Origin: JBAXQQ01 sp037131695
GTDB taxonomy: Bacteria > Armatimonadota > Hebobacteria > CAIYQO01
Assembly (NCBI GenBank): GCA_964638715.1
Contig: CAZWZF010000048.1
Span: 1-38,195, forward strand
Direction: 5' to 3'
DNA length: 38,195 nucleotides
Position numbers and translations under genes: made by a program. This document shows, in pieces, positions 7,901 to 15,404 of this stretch (positions within the stretch are counted from its first letter, which is position 1; every line of letters starts with the position of its first letter). The notes below the pieces were generated by a model. The model was not told the DNA's origin. It saw only the letters and a list, made by a program, of their open reading frames with translations, and did not search any database.

Positions 7901-9795
7901 ATATTATATTGTTGGGGATACCCGGTAAAAATCGTATTCTTGATGGTGTGAAATCATCAGGCTTGCTTTGGACTGATCGTGCTACAGATGAGGCAGGCGG
8001 CGCACTTGTACAGGAATTACCATGGGCTTTGGGTCTGCGAGCTGAAACCATTGTAGTGCAAGGTGCAGACCTTGCGGGATTAGAGTCTGGTGCGAAAGCG
8101 CTATTAAATCTTCCTGCCAGCGATGCTGTGACTGACGGAGTTCGCAAGGCGCGGAGTGGCGTTATTCAGGGACATGGCGTGCCATTAACGCATCAGGCTG
8201 CAATTTCGACACAAAAACTTACCACACGATCTGCAAGTGAAGCAGCAATCAATAAAACCCAATTGAATCAGCGTGATTTCTCTATGGTATCAGTTACTGA
8301 TGTTCAAGAGATGGATGAAAACCTGGTGGTAACTCTCGCACGATTCGGCAATTCGGTGGCAGTGGTGAATAAAGAAAGAAAGGCTATTATTCTTCCTGCT
8401 ATTTCCAGCAGTGCGCAAGCACATTGTGGGAAGTCGATTATTGTGACAGCCACTGCGGGAATGACTTTTGCCTGGTCAGTTGACGGTCAACCGCTCTGGC
8501 GCGCAATGGGAAATTTCAAGTGCATACTCCCCGGCACTGACGATGTATTGATAGAAAGCGATGAGAAAGTCAGTGAAAATCGTATGCTGGCGGCTGGTGA
8601 AGCAGCGAAACTTGATAAACTGGTTTATTGTGTGACCCCTGCCGGCGAAAGCAATGTATTCACCTTTGCAATACCGCAGGAAACCAGAAAGCCGGAATTA
8701 TTCACGGCAATGCCAATTATAGAGAAATACGGTCATGACGATATTTTAAAAGGTATCAAGGTAACTGACACCCGCAATGGACAGGAAATTAAGGGATTAA
8801 AACTCAGTGCAGATAAAGCTGCATGGAACCTTCCTTATCAGGTACGTGAGACACTTAATACCGGCGGCAAGGGAGACATATTGCTGGTTTTTCGCCGTTA
8901 TCCCGGTGAAAATGTTGTTCAGATATATCAGCGCGCCACCGGCAAAGTTATTTCATATTCAGATTTTGTGCAGACAGATTACCTGACTGACGCCGCAGTA
9001 TCAACAGATGAAACAGTAGTAGCATTATGTGGTGCAGAAGGAACAGTGCGGTTGATTGATCCAAATGGAAAAATAATCGCTTCTGTTAAAACAGGTGCTT
9101 TCCCGCGTCTTTTCCCACTGCAATCCGGTTTCCTGATTGGCACAGCAGACGGGCGACTGTTCACTTTGAAAGCAGATGGAAAGTTATCTTCGCTGGATTT
9201 GCTCGCTGCTTCATCACCATCGCCAGATGATGAATATCGCGTATCACGAATGACAAAGTTAATTACCTGGTCAAACCCGTCGGTTCTCGCTGATAAAGTG
9301 CCTTTAAATAAATTTTACTGGTATCTTCTTGATGCAGACGGCACGCCAAAAATGATTAATTTTGCGCCTGGTACCGCGCTTGACTTCCGCTGGTTAGATA
9401 TCGCACAGGGGATGGTAAATATTCCTGCTGCGAAGCCTTACACACTCACCATTCGTGCGGCTGCAAAATATTTTGATGATGCGCCGTTGGCTCAATCTTC
9501 GTGGGGAAGCATTTTGGAAATGCGTGGCAAGGTGATTAAAAATGAACGTCCGGCTCCTTCTTTCCGAATCTGGATTGATGGCAAAACCGTGGCAAATGTT
9601 TCTCCGAAAGACGGATTCCTGCAGCCATTCGTCACCCCGGCAATAAAAGAAGGCTGGGCAATCCTGAAACCGAAAGATAATGAATATACAACTTTCATCA
9701 CTACTATCGATCTGCCCGCCGGCACTCATCAGTTAGGCATTCAGCCGGTGAATATGGAAGATTGCTTTATGACATCGTTAGAGGTGAAGGACTAA
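4915..9795 (+). CDS. Very large secreted protein, glycoside-hydrolase-like with beta-propeller-like region
   Basis: 1626 aa beginning with a signal peptide (MRIISILAALCCLLSSAVIG, likely cleaved near residues 20-27), so exported. Residues about 30-120 look like a beta-sandwich. Residues about 150-510 look like a TIM-barrel glycosidase-type region rich in W, Y and D. Residues about 540-610 (IDAIVVLRQSESLPQQSAKG onward) resemble the flavodoxin-like middle domain of GH42-type enzymes. Residues about 1320-1440 have blade-like repeats (DETVVALCGAEGTVRLID; GFLIGTADGRLFTLKADGK). Residues about 1500-1626 resemble a galactose-binding or carbohydrate-binding jelly roll. I cannot name a GH family or the catalytic pair. 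A GGGGGT ribosome site precedes the ATG. The glycosidase gene 29 bases downstream supports a carbohydrate role. Confidence 0.6.
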   Translation: MRIISILAALCCLLSSAVIGEEPASAQFATSSGRQVFWRGEAVGLSLSLPLSAPHEITLAVCKNSGEEKLLYRGIMPVLNGKGTLHLLVPTDRLGAGIYTFTANIKDTKAVGLTTSITLRESTVTSPGMIIDESSSNISASSKIARQTGMINFMTDGRFNVTDKHMSENTDQLNTIFDKFADQQMLFWNQDASRPFSFYPPHSTDNTDGEYLRRMIIGNTVMMRYPSFAGQLFDYDPTGFIGHYNGLVTYWGWGNDTLRQGLKSYLEADEKALYDNFRKLTGKEPLTAAESLQLAVALHVPEAMGYIDLPSRRWAEQIAARGLPMEPAQLAKLKERAFAWYGYLMTLNQRRYANYVPALRAIDPTLTFSTSNTINHSRPRDGAYHAASYQPLDFRYVAVWDDQGGAPEHIYETALAATLLNANRASNQPLWIDTVFGLQNGNHFRNAILLAGRGAQGTGYAMEMGSNLTGPASNALKTNEPMNQEIAQTGKFFERFGGLFANAQRAPKLGLLYSKQQCIITPYSQSYVDGMVKAIYLLSHIGLPPELITEEMLEKGVPEGIDAIVVLRQSESLPQQSAKGLKDFAARGGRVIADANSTVNWDYLERSSALDLPFFDLGHPYNAATAYNRQDATIGEIRALAAQRCPQLRALLQGTISQLPLDATNPDVAVSTLQGGAGQFVAVANDSMLDFSAMFTKEQQSTLDYQRLFVGHGIGAIGSWMPLKTELLLSPALGQNTAVYDLFTMSRLPVTRKGGARIIPCDMTGAPGRLLAVYPVAVGNGKLEALQTVNAGDSIAFEYRAADIVGKPVEAVVPVKISMMAPDGSQKITLYRATDAQGILRGNIPTGACDVSGTYTLQVQQLLDGGSTALPVKLKVGSFPTAIVLQGAQVRDPQTIKQFFASKPEIVIPVFDNTLLSIAKTLAAGLVKQGVAARVWENPPVVNYTLGYAVSDEERPNNEKVLRGEAIGDVQFRNMVNHVNGNFYGSAMTGYRYGKHIILLGIPGKNRILDGVKSSGLLWTDRATDEAGGALVQELPWALGLRAETIVVQGADLAGLESGAKALLNLPASDAVTDGVRKARSGVIQGHGVPLTHQAAISTQKLTTRSASEAAINKTQLNQRDFSMVSVTDVQEMDENLVVTLARFGNSVAVVNKERKAIILPAISSSAQAHCGKSIIVTATAGMTFAWSVDGQPLWRAMGNFKCILPGTDDVLIESDEKVSENRMLAAGEAAKLDKLVYCVTPAGESNVFTFAIPQETRKPELFTAMPIIEKYGHDDILKGIKVTDTRNGQEIKGLKLSADKAAWNLPYQVRETLNTGGKGDILLVFRRYPGENVVQIYQRATGKVISYSDFVQTDYLTDAAVSTDETVVALCGAEGTVRLIDPNGKIIASVKTGAFPRLFPLQSGFLIGTADGRLFTLKADGKLSSLDLLAASSPSPDDEYRVSRMTKLITWSNPSVLADKVPLNKFYWYLLDADGTPKMINFAPGTALDFRWLDIAQGMVNIPAAKPYTLTIRAAAKYFDDAPLAQSSWGSILEMRGKVIKNERPAPSFRIWIDGKTVANVSPKDGFLQPFVTPAIKEGWAILKPKDNEYTTFITTIDLPAGTHQLGIQPVNMEDCFMTSLEVKD

Positions 9796-9824
9796 ACTAT
9801 AAATTTAATATCATGGAGTCAAAT

Positions 9825-11525
9825 ATGAATAATATCGACATAACAAAAACTCCTTTTAGCAAATACGGCTCGTATTTGTCGGTTAACCGCGTTGATAACA
9901 GTCCGGCGGTTACTATTCATAACTGTCTAAAGTTGTTTAATGACAAGATTTTCTCTCTTGTTTTTATGCGGAATGGCAACATTGTTGATGCCGATATTTC
10001 TGCGTCTCCATGGTGTATCACTATTATTTCGGGAGATGACCGGGCGGTTATTTACCTGCGGGATGATAACGTGCTTGTTTTTGATAGCGATGGACTGGAT
10101 TGCATTCTGGAATTAATTACCTCTTTTGGCTTTGGCGGGCAACAAAATCCCCGTCGTTTCCAGATGCTGGCCAGCAGTGTTGGATTGTATGTTGGCATTG
10201 ATGTTCCTGTCGGGCATGCTTATCTTTACGGACCGATGGAAGAGCGTCCTGGGCCAATAGTACGTAGTCGTGACTGCATAATGCATCTAAATTGTGAAGA
10301 CGGACACGCACAGTTTGTGCTGGTTATAGACCCGGTAGAACCAAATCCGCATCGGCTTGTGATTGCTCCGGAACCAGAAAAAGAGATTGCCGTTATTCGC
10401 GCTGAATGGGAAGCATATCGAAAACCTATGCCTGCTATTCCTGCCGGTCGCGAAGCAGGAGCTGAACTGGCTCTTTACACTTTATGGTCGGCTACCGTGC
10501 GTCATGGCGGTAATTATGCCTATGATGCCGTGATAATGGCGAAAAAATTCATGTGTGCGGTGTGGGCGTGGGATCATTGTTTCAATGCAATGGCTCTTAC
10601 TTATGTGCATCCACACGCCGGGTTGGAACAATTTTTGCTGCCTTTTTCATTTCAGGCGCTTTCCGGACAGGTGCCGGATTGTTTTGGACGTGATGGCGCA
10701 TTGCCATTTGGCGGCACCAAACCGCCAATTCACGGCTGGTGCTTCAGCAAGATGATGGATATTTGTGATTGGGATATAGAGACGCTGCGGATGGTATATC
10801 ATCATTTGGAACGTTGGACAGAATGGTGGTTCGAATATCGCGATCTTGATAATAATGGCTTGCCTGATTACCCTATCGCGCTGGATAGTGGTTGGGATAA
10901 CTCATCGCTGTTGGAACATGCTTTTCACCTGGAATCCGCCGACCTGGCATCATTTCTGGTGCTGCAAATGCACGCTTTGGCGCGAATTGCCCGTAAACTT
11001 TATGATGAGCCTGCCGCAAAACAATGGGAAGCCAAAGCGGATGACCTGCTTAAACGTATGATAGATATTCTCTGGACAGGTGAATATTTTACCGTACGTC
11101 GAAGCGGCGGAGATATCATAAGTCAGGAACCGACATCAATGTTAAGCGTGATGCCTCTTGTACTTGGCGACCTGCTTGACCGGGATATTTATGGCAAACT
11201 GCTGGAACAACTGCGCACTCGCTACCTTACTGAACACGGTCCTGCCACCGAGGCTTATGCCGGTCCTCTTTATGAACCAGATGGGTATTGGACCGGGCCT
11301 ATTTGGGCGCCAACAACTTATTTAATTATTGATGGTTTGCGTCGCGGTGGTAATGCTGAACTCGCAGATGATATTGCCCGTCGCTTCTGTGATGCTATTC
11401 AGAATATAGCTGGTGGCAATTACGAGAATTTCGATGCCTTAACAGGAAAAGGTCTTCGCGCGCCAGGTTACTCATGGACTGCAGCGGTGAATCTGCAGTT
11501 AATTATTGAAATGAATCGGGGATAA
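9825..11525 (+). CDS. GH63/MGH1-like glycosidase, (alpha/alpha)6 barrel
   Basis: 566-aa inverting-type glycosidase related to GH63 and mannosylglycerate hydrolase-like enzymes. The N-terminal third is beta-rich; the (alpha/alpha)6 barrel starts near residue 210. Barrel signatures are visible: FMCAVWAWDHCFNA, DSGWDNS with the probable general acid Asp358, GYWTGPIWAPTTY, and GGNYENFDALTGKG with the probable general base Glu534, then YSWTA. There is no signal peptide, so it probably acts in the cytoplasm on imported oligosaccharides or glycosides. The ATG at 9825 is preferred over upstream in-frame starts because TGGAG at 9814-9818 is correctly spaced and the earlier starts overlap the preceding gene. 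Likely operon with 4915-9795 and 11568-12326. The exact substrate is unknown. Confidence 0.8.
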   Translation: MNNIDITKTPFSKYGSYLSVNRVDNSPAVTIHNCLKLFNDKIFSLVFMRNGNIVDADISASPWCITIISGDDRAVIYLRDDNVLVFDSDGLDCILELITSFGFGGQQNPRRFQMLASSVGLYVGIDVPVGHAYLYGPMEERPGPIVRSRDCIMHLNCEDGHAQFVLVIDPVEPNPHRLVIAPEPEKEIAVIRAEWEAYRKPMPAIPAGREAGAELALYTLWSATVRHGGNYAYDAVIMAKKFMCAVWAWDHCFNAMALTYVHPHAGLEQFLLPFSFQALSGQVPDCFGRDGALPFGGTKPPIHGWCFSKMMDICDWDIETLRMVYHHLERWTEWWFEYRDLDNNGLPDYPIALDSGWDNSSLLEHAFHLESADLASFLVLQMHALARIARKLYDEPAAKQWEAKADDLLKRMIDILWTGEYFTVRRSGGDIISQEPTSMLSVMPLVLGDLLDRDIYGKLLEQLRTRYLTEHGPATEAYAGPLYEPDGYWTGPIWAPTTYLIIDGLRRGGNAELADDIARRFCDAIQNIAGGNYENFDALTGKGLRAPGYSWTAAVNLQLIIEMNRG

Positions 11526-11567
11526 TTAGATTATATACGTAATTGCTTGGAATTTGGAGAAAAATTA

Positions 11568-12326
11568 ATGACAGATAAACGGAGAATTGCCGTGGTTACT
11601 GGCGGAGCACAGGGTATTGGACGGGCGATTACCCGTCAGTTATTGTGTGAAGGCTGGTTGGTTACGGTTGTCGATATTGATGAAGAAGCATGTGTTGATA
11701 TTAGCGAGGAGTATTCTTCATTGGGTTCGCTCCTCGTCAAGGTGGCAGATATTGGCACTGAAATGGGAGTGGAAGAAGTCATTGATGTAACGGTGGGAGA
11801 ATTCGGCGGAATTGATTTGCTGGTTAATAACGCTGGTATCGGCATTAATAAACCCGTTGCTGATTTGACGTTGGATGAGTGGAACCGGGTAATGAGTGTT
11901 AATTTGACCAGCGTTTTCTTGACAGCGAAATATGCCGTGCAGCATTTGCGTGAACGGAATGGGTCAATCGTGAATATCGCGTCTACCCGCGTATTAATGT
12001 CTGAAGCAAACACGGAAGCATATTCCGCCACAAAAGGTGGTATAGTCGCGCTTAATCACGCACTGGCTGTCAGCCTCGGTCCTGATGTGCGCGTTAATTG
12101 TATCAGTCCTGGTTGGATTGAAACCGGCAATTGGCAGAAGAAGAGCAGACGGCATGAACCTGTACATACCGATGAAGATCAAATGCAGCATCCGGTGGGA
12201 CGTGTAGGCACCCCGGATGATATTGCCGCGATGGTAATATATCTCGCTGGTGAGCAAGCCGGATTCATCACCGGACAGAACTTCGTTATTGACGGTGGAA
12301 TGACGAAGAAGATGATTTATGTGTGA
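11568..12326 (+). CDS. Short-chain dehydrogenase/reductase
   Basis: 252-aa classical SDR. Seen: cofactor loop TGGAQGIG (11-18), Asp37 at the end of beta-2 favouring NAD(H), NNAG (87-90), catalytic Asn112, Ser139, Tyr152 and Lys156 (YSATK), and the C-terminal GQNFVIDGG typical of the family. It resembles glucose 1-dehydrogenase and 3-oxoacyl-ACP-reductase-like members; sugar or polyol oxidation fits the adjoining glycosidases but is inference. ATG 11568 is chosen because GGAG (11556-11559) precedes it; the in-frame TTG at 11547 has no such site. It follows the glycosidase gene by 42 bases, so probably cotranscribed. Confidence 0.88.
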   Translation: MTDKRRIAVVTGGAQGIGRAITRQLLCEGWLVTVVDIDEEACVDISEEYSSLGSLLVKVADIGTEMGVEEVIDVTVGEFGGIDLLVNNAGIGINKPVADLTLDEWNRVMSVNLTSVFLTAKYAVQHLRERNGSIVNIASTRVLMSEANTEAYSATKGGIVALNHALAVSLGPDVRVNCISPGWIETGNWQKKSRRHEPVHTDEDQMQHPVGRVGTPDDIAAMVIYLAGEQAGFITGQNFVIDGGMTKKMIYV

Positions 12327-12356
12327 GTTATAATAAACTCAATTTTCCAGTGTTTT

Positions 12357-12908
12357 CTACAGATAAAGATCTTTTAGCTGGTCCAATAACGCGTGGAACT
12401 GTTCATGCACACCTGCACCGATTCTTTCATCTTCAATCTTTTTAAAACCTGCTGCCAATATGGTATGTTCTTCAGGTGACAATCGATTCTCTGCCATAAC
12501 GAATAACACATTGTTTTCTTTGGCTATATGATCGCGGAGAAGGAATACATAACCGAGTGCGGCATCAGCAAACAGTATCTGTGCTTCCACGTCACCAGTA
12601 TGAAGAAGATTCAACGCATCTTTCATGGCTTTTATATATGTTCTGCCTTGGGTATGTTCCGCCAGCATTACTCCGACAGGTCCACCTTCATTAGGAACAC
12701 CTGCTTTTACTAATGCAGGAAATAATAAATCTTCTTCTTTGCCGTGATGGCATTTATCGACAAAGGTGGTGAGAAAATCTATAATTTTATCCAGATGGTC
12801 AAGGTTTGCTGCCTTACCAGTTTTTAAATCTGTGGCAATTTTTTCGATTACATTCAGCATTATCAGAATGCCTTCGTGCTCATTTCTTAATTCTTGTGTT
12901 GCAAACAT
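12357..12908 (-). CDS. Hemerythrin-domain protein
   Basis: 183-aa four-helix hemerythrin-like protein that would bind a non-haem di-iron centre for O2, NO or iron handling. Ligand candidates are His11 (NEHEG), His54/His55 with Glu58/Glu59 (CHHGKEED), His85 (AEHTQGR), and His127 with Glu131 (LRDHIAKEN). A good ribosome site (AAGGAGAG) precedes the ATG. It lies 30 bases downstream of the ferredoxin gene on the same strand, probably one transcript; the pairing suggests oxygen or nitrosative stress protection coupled to an electron donor. It converges on the SDR gene. Confidence 0.88.
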   Translation of the reverse strand: MFATQELRNEHEGILIMLNVIEKIATDLKTGKAANLDHLDKIIDFLTTFVDKCHHGKEEDLLFPALVKAGVPNEGGPVGVMLAEHTQGRTYIKAMKDALNLLHTGDVEAQILFADAALGYVFLLRDHIAKENNVLFVMAENRLSPEEHTILAAGFKKIEDERIGAGVHEQFHALLDQLKDLYL

Positions 12909-12938
12909 AATAACTCTCCTTATTTGTTTACCGGTCTT

Positions 12939-13124
12939 TTACTCTACAGTAATTGCTGTAACAGGGCATTCATCAGCGGCGCTCTGGCATTTTGTTTTTG
13001 CCGCTTCTGGTACCGGGTCAGTATGGACAACGGCCAAACCATTTTCCATCTTAAAAACTTCTGGACAGATATCAGCACACAGGCCGCAGCCTATGCAGGT
13101 ATCCTGGTCAACTTGTGCTTTCAT
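12939..13124 (-). CDS. Single [4Fe-4S] ferredoxin
   Basis: 61-aa ferredoxin of the monocluster type known from Thermotoga and Pyrococcus. Cys10, Cys13 and Cys16 (CIGCGLC) with Cys53 (CP) are the expected cluster ligands; Cys20 and Cys46 match the positions that form a disulfide or bind a second cluster in relatives. The start is the internal ATG giving MKAQVDQ because AAGGAG lies just before it; the longer frame with MPKEII would place the ribosome site inside the gene. Cytoplasmic electron carrier, likely cotranscribed with the hemerythrin gene. Confidence 0.9.
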   Translation of the reverse strand: MKAQVDQDTCIGCGLCADICPEVFKMENGLAVVHTDPVPEAAKTKCQSAADECPVTAITVE

Positions 13125-13142
13125 AATTATCTCCTTCGGCAT

Positions 13143-13166
13143 CTTGTTGTATATTAAGGCAACAAG
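13143..13166. promoter_or_regulatory. Inverted repeat upstream of ferredoxin-hemerythrin operon
   Basis: CTTGTTG-N10-CAACAAG, perfect 7-bp arms, ending 19 bases before the ferredoxin ATG. Placement in the leader fits an operator for a dimeric regulator or a leader hairpin. Regulator unknown. Confidence 0.4.
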
Positions 13167-13336
13167 AGCAGATTGTATTTTGTATCTATATTTAGTATAA
13201 CCCGAAATTTAACATGAACTATGATTATTGTCATAATTTATGTGATATATAAAAATATTATGAAGAAATTATATAAAGAAGTTATGTTGCAAGCATTTAC
13301 TCGGTTTTGCCAAATGGTACAGCTTCTATTTAGCAA

Positions 13337-13370
13337 TCCACTGTTCACTCTCCACTGTCAACTGTTAACT
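13337..13370. repeat. AGTTGACAGT-type repeat at the end of folK
   Basis: Read on the minus strand it is GTTAACAGTTGACAGTGGAG followed by AGTGAACAGTGG. The folK stop (TGA) is the TGA of AGTTGACAG. Related copies are near 15300, 27703 and 36151. Confidence 0.6.
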
Positions 13371-13813
13371 ACCTTCGTCCATTCACCCACAGTTTTTCCA
13401 TCCAGCAGCAACTCCGGTGCTATTTGCGCCAATGGAATCAAGACGAATGAACGTTGGGTTATAAAGGGGTGGGGGAGTGTTAATTCCGGGGTATCCATGA
13501 TTATATTCTCATAAATCAGGATATCTATGTCGATAATACGCGGACCCCATTTTTGGGTGCGAACGCGTCCCATGGTTTCTTCAATTTTTAGCAATTCATT
13601 CAGCAAGTCGCCGGGCGGCAATGTAGTTTGTATCTCAATTGCCATATTCAAAAAAGCAGGCTGGTCGGTTATTCCCCATGCGGCGGTTTCGATGATGTCG
13701 CTTTGTTTAATGATACTGGTGGCGGACAGATTGGCGATGTGCTGCATCGCCTGTGCGAGTGCAGTATTTTTATCACCCATATTTGTGCCCAATCCCAGCC
13801 ATGCGCGGTGCAT
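13358..13813 (-). CDS. folK: 6-hydroxymethyl-7,8-dihydropterin pyrophosphokinase
   Basis: 151-aa HPPK. It transfers pyrophosphate from ATP to 6-hydroxymethyl-dihydropterin, the step before dihydropteroate synthase in folate synthesis. Family hallmarks: LGLGTNMGDK at the N-terminus, ETAAWGITDQPAFLN, RTQKWGPRIIDIDILIY carrying the two Mg-binding Asp residues, and LPHPFITQRSFVLIPL. Its ATG overlaps the dnaB stop by one base, so translation is coupled to dnaB. folP and folB are not in the window. The last codons (AAC AGT TGA) lie in a dispersed repeat. Confidence 0.95.
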   Translation of the reverse strand: MHRAWLGLGTNMGDKNTALAQAMQHIANLSATSIIKQSDIIETAAWGITDQPAFLNMAIEIQTTLPPGDLLNELLKIEETMGRVRTQKWGPRIIDIDILIYENIIMDTPELTLPHPFITQRSFVLIPLAQIAPELLLDGKTVGEWTKVVNS

Positions 13814-15192
13814 TAATATTTATCCGTCAGGTTGCCGAATAGACCCATGTCAGCCTTCCACACTAATTTCACTGAACCGGTTGGTCCGTTTCTCTGTTTT
13901 GCGATTGATAATTCAGTTATATGGGCGTCTTTTTCCGGGTCATATCCTGCCTTGCGAATCTCTTCTTCGCCGTAATATGCCGGTCGATACAGAAACATTA
14001 CCACGTCAGCATCTTGCTCAATAGCACCGGATTCGCGCAAGTCGCTGAGTTGCGGTCGTCTGGGAACGCGCGCTTCAACGGAACGCGACAACTGCGATAA
14101 CGCGATAACAGGAACCTGCAATTCGCGGCCTAATGCTTTCAAACCACGGCTGATTTGCGATACTTCCTGTACACGGTTTTCCGCTTTGCGTTCAGCCGAC
14201 GCTGAATGCATCAATTGCAGGTAGTCGACTACTATCAGTCCCAGTCCATGTTCTGCCTTCAATCGCCGCGCCTTGCCGCGCATTTCAAGTACGCTCATCG
14301 CCGGTGTATCGTCAATATACATCGGGTAGTCAAACAGTGTTTCCACCGCCGCGCCTAATTTTTGCATGTCTTCGTTGGACGCCATACCGTGCATAATAAC
14401 ATCCTGCTGTACCCGCGCCTCTGAACATAACAAACGTTTTGCCAACTGTTCTTTGGACATTTCGATGGAGAATACCGCTACGGTTTTCTTTTCTCCGGCG
14501 CAGATATTGCGCGCAAGGTTAAGCGCGAATGCGGTCTTACCCATACTTGGGCGTGCCGCCAGGATAATTAACTCGCCGTTGCGGAAGCCGGCAGTATAAG
14601 CGTCAAGGTCAATGAAACCGGAAGAAATACCTGATGTGGCCGATCCTGATAATTGCGACTCATCAATGGTGTTGTATTCCTGCTTTACTAATTCATACAA
14701 TCGTTCAAATCCGCTGCTGACGCCGCGTTCCGCAATGCTGAAAATCTTTTGTTCGCTGGCATCGACTAACTCGTCAATGTCGCGGTCGGTCTGGTATGCC
14801 GAAGTCATAATTTCATCGGCAGCGCGGATGAGCATGCGCTGCAATGAGCGGTCGCGGACAATTTTGGCGTAATATTCAATTGCCGCAGCTGTTGGCGCTT
14901 TCGCCATAATTTCTGCCAGGTACATTGCGCCGCCGACTTCATCCAGTTTATTGCGTGTCCGCAGCCATTCGCTGATAGTTACCAGGTCTACTGGTTCGTT
15001 TTTATCAAAAAGGAATATTATGCCGTCATATATAACCCGATGAGCCTCGCGATAAAAATCGTCGCGCCGCAATATACCTACCGCTACCGCAATTGCTTCG
15101 CGTTCCAGCAACATTGCACCCAGGGATGCCTGCTCGGCTTCAATACTCTGCGGGGGAATTCGTTCAATTAAATTAGTCACGTTGTTATCCAA
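13813..15192 (-). CDS. dnaB: Replicative DNA helicase DnaB
   Basis: 459-aa hexameric 5'-3' replication-fork helicase. The N-terminal primase-interacting domain starts with PPQSIEAEQASLGAMLL (about 13-30); the RecA-like ATPase follows with Walker A ARPSMGKT (213-220), Walker B LGLIVVDYLQLM near 330, and SQLSRSVEARVPRRPQLSDL with the arginine finger region. It ends in the typical KQRNGPTGSVKLVW. Length is normal and no intein is present. It is followed by folK with a one-base overlap and lies downstream of rsmH across a spacer holding a hairpin. Confidence 0.97.
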   Translation of the reverse strand: MDNNVTNLIERIPPQSIEAEQASLGAMLLEREAIAVAVGILRRDDFYREAHRVIYDGIIFLFDKNEPVDLVTISEWLRTRNKLDEVGGAMYLAEIMAKAPTAAAIEYYAKIVRDRSLQRMLIRAADEIMTSAYQTDRDIDELVDASEQKIFSIAERGVSSGFERLYELVKQEYNTIDESQLSGSATSGISSGFIDLDAYTAGFRNGELIILAARPSMGKTAFALNLARNICAGEKKTVAVFSIEMSKEQLAKRLLCSEARVQQDVIMHGMASNEDMQKLGAAVETLFDYPMYIDDTPAMSVLEMRGKARRLKAEHGLGLIVVDYLQLMHSASAERKAENRVQEVSQISRGLKALGRELQVPVIALSQLSRSVEARVPRRPQLSDLRESGAIEQDADVVMFLYRPAYYGEEEIRKAGYDPEKDAHITELSIAKQRNGPTGSVKLVWKADMGLFGNLTDKY

Positions 15193-15259
15193 TGCAGTTT
15201 GATTTTGTGGTTCGTATATTTTAGCAGAATATGAAGATGAATGCGAAGGGAAAACAAAA

Positions 15260-15291
15260 AAAGTTATCCACTAAATAATGTGGATAACTTT
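15260..15291 (-). terminator. Perfect hairpin between rsmH and dnaB, built from DnaA-box-like arms
   Basis: AAAGTTATCCAC (15260-15271) and GTGGATAACTTT (15280-15291) are perfect 12-base arms with an 8-base loop. On the minus strand the hairpin is followed by CTTTTTTTGTTTT, so it fits an intrinsic terminator for mraZ-rsmH or an attenuator before dnaB. One arm with its loop base reads TGTGGATAA, a perfect DnaA box; the other is TTATCCACT. Confidence 0.6.
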
Positions 15292-15298
15292 ATAAGTT

Positions 15299-15329
15299 GA
15301 TAGAGGATAGTTGACAGTGGACAGTTATA
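15299..15329. repeat. AGTTGACAGT-type repeat, intergenic copy
   Basis: GATAGTTGACAGTGGACAGT, the same motif family seen at the ends of folK, the FAD oxidoreductase and nikO, here between rsmH and dnaB. Confidence 0.5.
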
Positions 15330-15404
15330 TTAACTTAGTTGTGAATACCGAATTTTGTAGGTATCACATATTTGAATAGAAACAATATATTTGATAAGAT
15401 GATG

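Noticed and set aside
13527..14024. 165-aa plus-strand frame across folK and dnaB
   Set aside because: Antisense to two confidently identified genes that share a one-base overlap.
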